Of a DNA stretch of 64,000 bases, positions 54,861 through 64,000 are shown one piece after another; position 1 is the stretch's first letter; every line of letters starts with the position of its first letter. The stretch comes from Macrothele yani (Eukaryota > Arthropoda > Arachnida > Araneae > Macrothelidae), in assembly GCA_039090855.1 (NCBI GenBank), contig CM076991.1, forward strand, positions 106,280,021-106,344,020, read 5' to 3'. The notes beneath the pieces are model-generated. The model was not told where the DNA came from. It searched no databases and saw nothing but the letters and a program-made list of their open reading frames with translations. Both the position numbers and the translations under genes were made by a program.

Positions 54861-55400
54861 TTTTTAGAAGTTTTTTGGATGTTTTTTCATATTTTCGAAG
54901 AATTTTTTTTAGTTTTAGTTTTTTTTTTTTTTTTTTTGCGTTTCCTGTTTTATTTTGATTAAAATTTTTTCATAAGGATTAATTGCAAACTCAAAAATCA
55001 GGATTGCCAGATGATCAAAGAAAAAAAAACCCCTTAAAAAGTAGCTCATTCTGGTAACTCTGTTCAAGATATTGTTTAGTGCTATTCAGTTTTGGGGAAA
55101 GAGAATCCCCATTGCCCACCTTTGAAAGGGACAGTGGGGGAGTGTGGTAAATACTAAAATTTAAATTCAGAATTTCTTATCTTGCACTGTTGCTGATATT
55201 CCAAACCCTTTATATGTACTACCTGGCAGGTATTTACTTGCTTTTTTTTTTCGAGGTTTTATAGTGCATTTTATGTAGAAAAGACAAAATTATAGTAAAT
55301 AAATTGTCTTAAATTGAAGTTATTTAATATATAGTTTTGAAAAGAAAAATATAATAGAAACTGCTTAACGGTTTTTTTCCTTCAAATCTTAAGGGAATTT
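54861..55400. other. No recognised feature
   Basis: T-rich tracts (54902-54938) and AT-rich DNA. Confidence 0.45.
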
Positions 55401-55406
55401 TTCATC

Positions 55407-55410
<4 letters not shown>

Positions 55411-55471
<61 letters not shown>
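55411..55471. repeat. (GA)n microsatellite
   Basis: About 30 uninterrupted GA dinucleotides. Confidence 0.97.
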
Positions 55472-55472
<1 letters not shown>

Positions 55473-55751
55473 ATTTTTTCTTCTTTTTAAGGCTTTTTTT
55501 TTTTTAAGAAATTTTAGGTCACCAATATCCGGGCCATGCTTATAACCCTTCCTAACCTTCACTGGTAGAAATGGAAGCACATGCGGCCACTAAAGCGTCG
55601 GAGTGGTCAGAAGCACGGCCTTCTGGCTAATCGTTCGAGTTCCGGATCAGGAATGGGTGTAGTGGTCATCGCTGGTACTCTCCCACTCCTGGAATTATTG
55701 ACTCTAAATGAGAGATAGGTGACTTTTTAGAGCTTTACATGCTCACCATCA

Positions 55752-55850
55752 ATATCATAATCATTAACTATTATCAATCCACAGATCGATGAAGTTCCCT
55801 AAAGTCTCTTACACAACTTTCTGTTTTGAGCCAGTCTGTCGCCTTATCAC
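55752..55850 (-). mobile_element. RTE 3' end fragment D
   Basis: 'aactattatcaatccacaga', 'gatgaagttcccta' and 'ttgagccagtctgtcgcc' match the last ~100 bases of the RTE on the minus strand, with many differences. Confidence 0.65.
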
Positions 55851-55934
55851 CTGTTGGGGTGTGAATTCGTAGGGAACCACTCAATCGCCCCTGAAGGAGA
55901 AACCAAGCTGATGCAGGTGACGAACGCCATTATG

Positions 55935-56430
55935 TCCTAAAAGAAAAGTGTTTCATCAATGCATTCTTCCAGTGCTTACGTAACACAGCAGAAGGACATA
56001 CAAAGACGGCAGACAACTGAAAGAGGGATGGAGAGATGCATGCTTGGCGAAAAATAAGAAAAGACGAAAAGAGAAACACGTGGAAAGGGAAAATGATACG
56101 AGTGGAAGACAAAAAGAGAAACACGTGGATAGGGAAAATGATAAGAGTGGAAGACAAAAAGAGAAACACGTGGATAGGGAAAATGATAAGAGTGGAAGAC
56201 ATGATGATGAGAGTAAAATCCCTGAAATAGCAATGGGCTAGACATATTGCCAAGAGAACGGACTACCAATGAACAACCGAAATTTTAGACTGGATTCCAA
56301 GGGACAGGAAAAGACCCAGAAGAAGATCATGTGGGACATAGGTGATGGAGGAGACTGACCCAAGACAGTCCTTTGTGGAAGAAACGTGGGGAGACCTTCA
56401 TCCAGCAGTGGAATGACAATGATTGACGAT
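55935..56430 (+). mobile_element. RTE 3' end fragment E with an internal 45-bp triplication
   Basis: Follows the RTE C terminus from the CLKRKVF region ('cctaaaagaaaagtgtttca') to 'agcagtgga' and a decayed (GAT)n tail. The segment encoding KRNTWIGKMIRVEDK occurs three times in tandem (about 56067-56205); other RTE copies have it once. Confidence 0.88.
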
Positions 56431-56489
56431 TATGAGGATGCTATATCCGAGTTCATAGCCCAAAACATATTTGTTCGAGTCAGACCACG

Positions 56490-56532
56490 GTAGGGTCCGT
56501 GTCCAAATCTTTTGACCCGTTTCCAACTCTGG
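56490..56532. mobile_element. hAT right-end fragment
   Basis: On the minus strand 'cagagttggaaacgggtcaa' then 'aagatttggacacgg', like the ends of the hAT at 9351-13446. Confidence 0.6.
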
Positions 56533-56534
56533 CG

Positions 56535-57005
56535 AATACATCTGAGTGGGTTACAAAGCCTAAGACATCTGAGTGGGTTACCAATGCTAAGATATTGAGT
56601 AGGTCACCAAGCCTAAGACATCTGAGTGGGTTACGGAGGCTAAGACATCTAAGTGGGTTACAAATGCTAAGACAACTGAGTGGGTTACCGAGGCTAAGAC
56701 ACTGAGTAGGTCACCAAGGCTAAGACATCTAAGTGGGTTACAGAGGCTAAGACATCTAAGAGAGTTACAGAGACTAAGACATCCGAATGGATTACCGAGG
56801 CTAAGACATCCGAGTGAGTGACCGAAGCTAAGACATCCGAGTGAGTGACCGAGGCTAAGACATCCGAGTGAGTGACCGAGGCTAAGACTCGTGAGTGGGT
56901 TACCAAGACTAAGACATCTGTTGGGTTACCAAGACTAAGACATCTGTTGGGCTACCAAGGCTAAGACATTTGTTGGGCTACCAAGGCTAAGACTGAGTGG
57001 GCCTT
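56535..57005. repeat. 27-bp minisatellite, about 17 units
   Basis: Units such as 'gctaagacatctgagtgggt' followed by 'taccgag' repeat with substitutions; some are shortened. Because 27 is a multiple of three, one minus frame shows VLASVTHSD repeats; this is not a gene. Confidence 0.95.
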
Positions 57006-57215
57006 CAAAGGATTTATGATGGAAAATTATGAAGTCCGTTAAAACATAAAACCGTGGCAATATGCCTGTGAGAATAAATATTTAGTGCATTCTTCGAACT
57101 AATAAATTGCCTGAAGAGTTCTCATAAAAAAAGTTACTGTATTTTCCACTGTTCTCACAAGAACATGAGTTAAAAGTTCAGGATTCCTAGATTTCGTCTT
57201 GGGATTTTTATAACA
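57005..57215. mobile_element. Subterminal fragment of the 51652-53930 hAT family, inverted
   Basis: Inverse complement of about 53660-53900: shared words include 'gaagtccgttaaaaca', 'gttctcacaagaacatgagt' and 'gttactgtattttcc'-like sequence. It runs straight into the minisatellite, whose unit occurs once in the intact element (53884-53902). Confidence 0.75.
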
Positions 57216-57534
57216 ACCTACGTCCGAAACGTTCCAGGACTGACGCAATAAAGAACATAAAAAAGTACCACTCTCACAATTAATGCTGGCCACCTTCAAA
57301 ATACTACCCTTGTGAATTGACACACAGTTTCCAGAGTTTCTGAAGATCCTCAAAACAGTTCTGGAAGGCATGAAAATAACAGTGGTGGTTCGCAACTAAC
57401 TCCCTTCAAGCCATCGAATTTACCATGCACTACCCTCCTCCAAATTAGTCGTTAGCCACGTCGTGGTGTTTCACTGCCCCGGAAGAAGCTTAAGAGTGCT
57501 GGTATATATATATATATATACTTAAGAGCAAAAC

Positions 57535-60500
57535 GGGATGTAAGGTCAGGTGATGCGTAACATCACAGCCTCTCCTTGACAAATGTCAACCCCGCCTTCT
57601 CGTGGTGCATCCTGTTCCCACTAAAGGGGCTCTGACGACCGCCAATAGCGGTATAACTATACCATCGGGATCAGAGGAAATGCTATCCCACACTCACCAA
57701 CCCGCTTGGCCAGCGTGGTGAGTTATGGCCAAACACCTCCAAAATGACTCTACAACTTAAATCTTGGCCCTCAGTCTCCGGCAGCTGGAATGTACCTGGC
57801 CAAGGCAGCGGCCAGTGCGACATGAAGGCAGAGGGTGCTAAGAATCCCCGGAGGACCGGACTAGGCTGCCATTTGATGCTGACCTTGGCTACCTATAACG
57901 GACGCTCCCTATCTTCTGATTCAAGGCTTCTTGAATTGGAAGAGGAACTACAAAGGATCAAGTGGGACATTGTTGGGCTAAGTGAGGTAAGGAGAAAAGG
58001 AGAAGATCTCATTGAACTGAAAAGTGGACATCTCTTCTATTATCGTGGGACAGATACTGGCAGAACTAGTGGTGTTGGATTTATAATAAACAAGAAACTG
58101 AAGGATAAAGTGATAGAAGTTGAAAGTTCCTCTGACAGAGCTGCACGACTCGTTATCCAACTATCGAGAAGATACCAGGCTCAGATTATTCAAACTTATG
58201 CACCCACCACAAGTCATCCTGAAGAAGAAATTGAAGAATTTTATGAGGAAATTCGTGATCTAAATAATAAAGGTAAGCAGCACTTGAAGATAATTATGGG
58301 AGATTTCAATGCAAAAATAGGGCAACGACAACAGAATGAAACTTCAGTAGGTAAATTCGGTCACGGCAACAGAAACTAGCGTGGAAATACTCTCGTTGAG
58401 TTTGCAGAGGCAGAAGGATTTTTCATCTTGAACTCCTTTTTCAAGAAAAAGCCACACAGGAAATGGACATGGAGACATCCAATTGGGACGACAAGTGAAA
58501 TTGATTTTATTATGTGTAACAAAAAATCCGTCATCGAAGACTGCAGTGTGCTGAACAAGTTCAACACAGGTAGTGACCATAGATTGGTGAGATGTAAGAT
58601 GCACCTCAACACTAAACTGGAACGTGGCAAGCCTCATAAGACAAACAAAATGTATTGACATAACCAACCTTAAAAAACACCATAATACTTTCAAGTTGGA
58701 ACTGAAGAACAGATTCTCTGCTTCAGAAGGCCTAACATCGGAAGAAGTGGATATTTCGGAAGTTAACAGAAAAGTAACCAAAGCTCTTATGGAAACAGCA
58801 ACAAAATTAGCTGGGTCTAAGAACAAGTTGCATGTGAACAAATTATCAGGAAAAACCAAAATGTTGATGCAAAAAAGAAGAGAGATGAGGACAACTAAAG
58901 AAGATGTGACTTCCAAAGTGGAATATATAGAGCTATGCAAGACAACACGAAAAAGTATCACTGAAGACGTAAGGAAATTCAACTGTGAGCTAGTGAGGAA
59001 AGCAATTGAAAACAACCAAAGCCTTAAGATAGCAAAGGGACATCTCAGTAAGGGAAGAAAACAGATTATGGCTCTGAGAAAAGAAGATGGTTCTATAACA
59101 AGAAATAGAGGCGAAATTTTGACAAGAGTGAAAGATTTCTACTCCAAATTATATGAAAGGGATGATACATGTACTCCAGACATCGTGAAAGGTACCAGAG
59201 TTCTTCCAGTCCTCCCAGCAGAAGTTGCTCATGCAATCAAGAACATGAAGCGGGGGAAAGCTCCAGGAGAAGATGGAATTACTATAGACATCATACAAGA
59301 AGCAAGTGGAGAAATTGAAACAGTACTCGCCCAAATTTTCACTCGATGCCTTAATGAAGGGAAGATTCCTGAGGATTGGAACAATGCTACAATGATCCTG
59401 CTACATAAAAAAGGTGACATTGAGGATCTCAGGAACTACAGACCTATCAGCCTCCTATCAGTGGTTTATAAAATCTTCACTAAAGTTCTTTCACACCGCT
59501 TGAAGGTAACACTGGACATGGCTCAACCGAGAGAACAAGCTGGATTCAGGAGTGGCTACAGCACAATAGATCATATCCACGTACTGAGAGAACTAATTGA
59601 AAGAGCGAGGGAATATGAACTTCCATTGTGCATGGCTTTTATCGATTATGGAAAAGCCTTTGATTCGGTGAAACCATCAGCAGTTACCACGGCTCTGAAA
59701 TCCTGCGGTATTGAAGATGCATACATTAATATTATTAATAACATCTATGAAAATGCAAGTGCAAAGATTCGGCTGTTTGAAAATACAACACACATAAAAA
59801 TTGGAAAGGGAGTGAGACAAGGTGACACCATATCTCCGAAGCTCTTTAATGCCACATTGGAAAATGTCTTTCAATCACTGAACTGGGAAAACAAAGGGAT
59901 AAAGATTAATGGAGATTATCTAACCCACCTTCGTTTTGCTGATGACATAGTCATTTTTGCAACTACCCCATCAGAGCTGCAGAGTATGATCCAGGAACTT
60001 GCTGACAAGAGTAAAGAAGTGGGATTAAAAATGAACTTTCAGAAGACAAAAGTGATGTTCAATGCTTTTACAAGAAATGAAGATTTATCGATTGATGGAG
60101 AAAAACTGGAGATAACAGATACGTACGTTTATCTTGGACAGCAGATATCAAGTGAGGGTCACATTGATGAAGAAATTAATCGGCGTACAAAACTTGCCTG
60201 GAGAGCTTTTGGAAGAAACAGCATAATTTTCAAGAGCAATATGCCATTATGTCTTAAAAGAAAAGTGTTTGATCAATGCATCCTTCCAGTGCTTACGTAT
60301 GGTGCAGAGACGTGGACCTTAACTAAAAGAGACATACAAAGGCTGCAGACAACTCAAAGAAGTATGGAGAGGTGCATTCTTGGTATAACCAAGAGAGATA
60401 AGAAGAGGAACTCGTGGATCCGAAAAATGACGAGAGTGGAAGACATCATGATCAGAGTTAAATCCCTGAAATGGCAATGGACTGGACATACTGCCAGAAG

Positions 60501-60712
60501 GACAGACCATAGATGGACAGCCGAAATTTTAGATTGGATTCCAAGGGACAGGAAAAGACCCAGAAAAAGACCACATGGGAGATGGGTGGATGAAATTCGC
60601 AAATATGCGGGAGGACATGGAGGAGACTGGCACAAGACAGACCGTTGTGGAGGAAACTTGGGGAGACCTTCATCCAGCAGTGGATTGATAATGGTTGACA
60701 ATGATGATGATG
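57535..60712 (+). mobile_element. RTE-type retrotransposon, copy 3 (full length) with 11-bp duplication
   Basis: Starts 'gggatgtaaggtcaggtgat', ends in (GAT)n. Flanked by 'aagagcaaaac' at 57524-57534 and 60713-60723. The sequence to either side continues as the arm repeat, whose uninterrupted homologue is at 61889-61915, so both insertion point and empty site are visible. Confidence 0.95.
57744..60712 (+). pseudogene. RTE endonuclease-reverse transcriptase (one stop, two frameshifts)
   Basis: MTLQLKSWPSVSGSW at 57744 opens the endonuclease, with LATYNGRSLSSDSR, EVRRKGEDL and MGDFNAKIG. A TAG at 58377-58379 replaces the Gln codon in GNRNQRGN. A one-base insertion near 58632 shifts frame at ERGK. 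The long remaining frame (58624-60753) holds the whole RT: GKAPGEDGIT, SLLSVVYKIFTKVL, FIDYGKAFDSV (Gly where other copies have Glu), GVRQGDTISPKLFN, RFADDIVIF (catalytic) and LPVLTYGAETWTL. A one-base deletion near 60611 (after KYAG) scrambles the last ~35 residues. Very close to copy 2 in sequence. Confidence 0.94.
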
Positions 60713-61497
60713 AAGAGCAAAACAGAAGACTAAGGAAAAACTTTAGAATTTAAAACGAAAGTTGCAAAATAACCTGAAGATCAAAACGCGCAACGCAGCA
60801 GTTTTGAAAATTCAGAATTCACATTCTATTAAGAAGATACCTAAGCAAAAAAATACATATATAATTTTGACTCACACCAAGTACAACATAGAAAAGGTTA
60901 TGTATCTACCTGTGTGAGTAAAAGGAGAAAAGATAAAAAAATAAAATAAAACATCTGAATGTAGAAGGTGTCGAGAATACTGAGCCTTGGCTTTATCAAG
61001 GACCAGCAAAAACTCTGCATTTTCTCACTTCCACAAAGACCTAGTTGGAAATGGGTTTCTGCAAGGCCATAGATGCAAGTTACATTCCCACCTAAAATTG
61101 TTTTAAAAAATATATATATGTCATGTCCTCCGCAGAGTTGTATGACCTAGCACTAGTTAACAATTTCGCTTGCATCCATTAACCTTCCTGGCCCGACCCA
61201 TGCTCTTCATCTGTTACTATTAAACAGAGAGAAGAAGATTAAAGAGAACTCAATCTGTGAGAGTGACATAATAATAAGAAATAATTTTCAGCTATAACGA
61301 AATGCCAAGTTCGTTTGAGAGAGAATTTAAAACCTGAAAAATAAATGCAAAAGAAATCCAAATTTTTACATTGCAATTAAAAAAGGAAATATTAATTTTT
61401 AAAAAACAGATTTTTGAAAGAAAACTTGAGTCTGAAACCCCTACTCTACAACTTATGACAGCACGAAAACGAGAATAAGTTAAAGACAATAACAGAT
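60713..61497 (+). repeat. Arm repeat, copy 2 (split from its tip by RTE copy 3)
   Basis: Opposite orientation to 1292-2095. Begins with the duplicated 'aagagcaaaac' and follows the same landmark order to 'gaaaacgagaataagttaaa'. Its TA-repeat tip is at 57504-57520, on the far side of the RTE. Confidence 0.88.
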
Positions 61498-61865
61498 GAA
61501 GAGCATGGGTCAATAGGAAGGTTAATGGATGCAAGCGAAATTGTTAACTAGTGCTAGGTCAGCGCAACCTCTGCGGAGGACATGACATATATATATTTTT
61601 TAAAACAATTTTAGGTGGGAATAACTTGCATCTATATGGCAGAGAAACCCATTTCCAACTAGGTCTTTGTGGAAGTGAGAAAATGCAGGTCCTGATAAGC
61701 CAAGCTCAGTATTCTCGACACCTTCTACATTCAGATGTTTTATTTTATTTTTTTATCTTTTCTCCTTTTACCTACACAGGTAGATACATAACCTTTTCTA
61801 TGTTGTACTTGGTGTGAGTCAAAATTATATATGTATTTTTTTGCTTAGGTATCTTCTTAATAGAA
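61498..61865 (-). repeat. Arm repeat, partial copy 3, inverted
   Basis: Same orientation as 1292-2095, matching about 1586-1968, and joined head-on to copy 2 at 61497, producing an inverted junction. Ends at the TA microsatellite 61865-61888. Confidence 0.88.
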
Positions 61866-61888
61866 TATATATATATATATATATATAT

Positions 61889-62680
61889 ACTTAAGAGCAA
61901 AACTGAAGACTAAGGAAAAAATTTTAGAATTTAGAACGAAGGGTGCAAAATAACCTGAAAATCAAAACGCGCAACGCAGCAGTTTTGAAAATTCAGAATT
62001 CACATTCTATAAAGATACCTAAGCAAAAAAAATATACAAATATAATTTTGACTCACACCTAGTACAACATAGAAAAGGTTATGTATCTACCTGTGTGAGT
62101 AAAAGGAGAAAAGAAAAAAAAATAATAATAAAACAACTGAATGTAGAAGGTGTCGAGAATACTGAGCCTTGGCTTTATCAAGGACCAGCAAAAACTCTGC
62201 ATTTTCTCACTTCCACAAAGACCTAGTTGGAAATGGGTTTCTGCAAGGCCATAGATGCAAGTAACATTCCCACCTAAAATAGTTTAAAATATATATATAT
62301 ATAAGTCATGTCCTCCGTAGAGTAGCATGACCTAGCACTAGTTAACAATTTCGCTTGCATCCATTAACCTTCATGGCCGACCCATGCTCTTCATCTGTTA
62401 CTATTAAACAGAGAGAAGAAGATTAAAGAGAACTCAAGCTGTGAGAGTGACATAATAAATAGAAATGATTTTCAGCTATAACGAAATTCCAAGTTCGTTT
62501 GAGAGAGAATTTAAACCTGAAAAACAAATTTTACATTGCAATTAAAAAAGGAAATGTTAATTTATAACGAACAGATTTTTGAAAGAAAACTTGAGTCTAA
62601 AACCCCTACTCTACAACTTATGACAGCACGAAAACGAGAATAAGTTAAAGATAATAATTAACTAAAGAAAACTTTGTGAA
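61889..62680 (+). repeat. Arm repeat, copy 4 (contains the empty RTE target)
   Basis: Starts 'cttaagagcaaaactgaaga' and follows copy 2 throughout. No RTE is present at the site used by RTE copy 3, so it serves as the unoccupied reference. Confidence 0.9.
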
Positions 62681-62762
62681 AGTTATATACCTTAAACAGT
62701 TAGTTGCAATATGTACAAAGTATTTCAGCAGTGCTTTAAGTGCATAATTAATTAGTTATTAA

Positions 62763-63315
62763 GAACTTAACTACTTTGAAAAAACAGCGCATAGACAGCG
62801 CATAGAAAAGGAACAAGCTTAGCCATCTTCTGTTCCTAGGTACCACAAAAGACGCTCAAAGTTACAAAGAAAAGTAAGAGTTAAAACCCGCATAAATGTT
62901 AACAGACAAACCAATGCTTAAAAGCTGAAAAGCTAAAAAAATACAGAGAAAAGGTACATGAAGTACTAACATTGAACTTATAAAACCTAGAGCCCAAAAA
63001 CAAGGAAGAGAGCTTACCTCTTGTGTTACAAAAACTTTTCTCCTCACAAGAGGAGAACATGGCTGACCTCTTCCGCCACTCCCTAGACGCTGGGGGCAGT
63101 GAGGGTGGGGCTGATGGCCTCCTCATACAGCAAGAAACCAACGCGCGGAGATTTTAACCAGAGAAAAAAATATAAACTTAAGACTGTGGATCTGTATGAT
63201 CAGAATGAGCAGAATTAACTCTCCAGAATACATGAGAAATATTATAAAATACACGAGCAGTTTATTTAATAATCTTTGCATGTATTAAATCACCTTAGTG
63301 AGCTTCTATAGATTA
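62763..63315. repeat. Direct copy of 1-560
   Basis: See 1-560. It follows arm copy 4 after ~80 bp, suggesting that the composite element has arm, centre and inverted arm; here the second arm is missing and a SINE fragment follows. Confidence 0.85.
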
Positions 63316-63402
63316 GAGGAAGAGAGCCACTGCAGTATGACAAACACAACATCCATACTTCAACCAGATTGGAGTCAGAAGCCAGCACTTGCGCCACTGT
63401 GA
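63316..63402 (-). repeat. tRNA-derived SINE, family 1, copy 7 (partial)
   Basis: 'gacaaacacaacatccatac', 'gtcagaagccagcacttg' and 'cgccactgtg' match the head-proximal half of family 1; the B-box region is partly deleted. Confidence 0.7.
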
Positions 63403-64000
63403 AGCAAGTAGAGCTTTAGATTCCACTTTCCATGTTGGGGTCTCCTACTTTGTAGCACAAACAAACAGCAGAGCAATGAATAATAAGCTCCCTCAGTGAA
63501 ATCCCATGCACACTCCTCAATCGCTTCTGGCCACATTAACGTGAAAAAAGGATTAAACTAAGGATTTAGAAGAGTAGGCATAAGGGCATTTTCATGGCCT
63601 TGGGAATGCTATTTTGATGACTTTTCTGCAAAGACGTAAAAACAACGCACTTCCTAGGGGAAAATACACAGGGCTACATGCCAAAAATTCGAGACTTATC
63701 ATTATTTGGCAAAATCCAGATTATATTTTAAAGTTAAAAAAAAATTGAAAAATGGCACATCTTGAACTAGGTGGGCGGCAGGGTGAGGAAGACCCCCCCC
63801 CCCTTTGGCGACGTCCCTGTTTTGTTGCAAAAGACAGTCCTCCACATTCTAAACGTCAAAAAACTGATGAAGAAAAAACGCTTTTGCCAGAGCACGCGTA
63901 GAAAGTTGATTGTCCGACCACTTCGTAATTTATTAAGGACTTATTACACGAAACCTTTCCGTTTCCTGTTGAAGAAACATCTTCCGCTGTATTTTCACCA
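63403..64000. other. No recognised feature
   Basis: AT-rich DNA with a C-run at 63795-63804; nothing to annotate before the window ends. Confidence 0.45.

Noticed and set aside
55560..55745. Possible further tRNA-derived SINE around 'gttcgagttccgg'
   Set aside because: Only a B-box-like word; no second copy, head fold or target duplication seen.
56694..56906. Minus frame with VLASVTHSD repeats
   Set aside because: A 27-bp minisatellite keeps frame by length alone.
57099..57395. 98-codon minus frame
   Set aside because: Partly covers the inverted hAT fragment; I recognise no domain and cannot support a gene.

Overview
This is a repeat-dense, AT-rich eukaryotic nuclear window. I find no complete host protein-coding gene. 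What can be supported is almost entirely transposable elements and their debris: RTE-type non-LTR retrotransposons, a Penelope-like element with a GIY-YIG domain, Tc1/mariner-superfamily transposons of several lineages, hAT elements, at least four families of tRNA-derived short repeats, and several satellite-like arrays. The mix (rosa-like DD41D mariner, Tc1 relatives with 34, 36 and 38 residues in the last catalytic interval, GIY-YIG Penelope, RTE, tRNA-headed SINEs) suggests an arthropod with a large repetitive genome. An arachnid is my guess, but that is inference from the repeat types only.

Layout. 1-2.1 kb: an inverted-arm repeat with a reverse-transcriptase fragment; related copies return at 60.7-63.3 kb. 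4.6-7.5 kb: a SINE with a clear target duplication, a broken Tc1 relative, and a palindromic repeat carrying tRNA-like heads. 9.35-13.45 kb: a hAT element (imperfect 8-bp duplication) with a 5'-truncated RTE inside it. 13.9-15.4 kb: tRNA-like repeats and two RTE 3' ends in tandem. 15.8-17.9 kb: a rosa-like mariner whose transposase region holds an eight-fold tandem expansion. 19.3-21.8 kb: another mariner-superfamily element interrupted by a 1.3-kb hAT-like insertion with a perfect 8-bp duplication. 22.1-24.4 kb: three SINEs, then a fold-back element made from two inverted transposase 3' ends. 25.9-27.1 kb: Tc1 relative. 27.4-30.6 kb: nearly intact full-length RTE. 30.6-33.2 kb: Penelope-like element split by a Tc1. 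34.2-36.1 kb: decayed LINE. 37.1-39.5 kb: second rosa-like mariner, interrupted by a satellite-bearing, hairpin-ended insertion. 39.5-43.3 kb: two more Tc1 relatives and a tRNA-like sequence. 44-46.9 kb: fragments. 48.6-50.3 kb: a ~150-bp-monomer array with a three-monomer higher-order period and a hairpin end. 51.65-53.93 kb: hAT element with a perfect 8-bp duplication and two nested SINEs. 54.2-54.9 kb: an unrecognised open frame followed by AATAAA and poly-A on the minus strand. 55.7-57.2 kb: RTE and hAT scraps and a 27-bp minisatellite. 57.5-60.7 kb: full-length RTE with an 11-bp duplication, inserted into the arm repeat whose unoccupied homologue lies at 61.9 kb.

Every transposase and most RT frames carry stops or frameshifts, so nothing here looks able to move itself in its present state; RTE copy 2 is closest to intact. 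The nesting gives a relative chronology: arm repeat before RTE copy 3; hAT before RTE copy 1; Penelope before its Tc1; mariner before its hAT; hAT (51.65 kb) before its SINEs. The most unusual structure is a shared design seen twice: ~150-bp tandem monomers, then GACGGACGGACAAA, then a terminal hairpin whose arm is repeated in inverted orientation at the other end.
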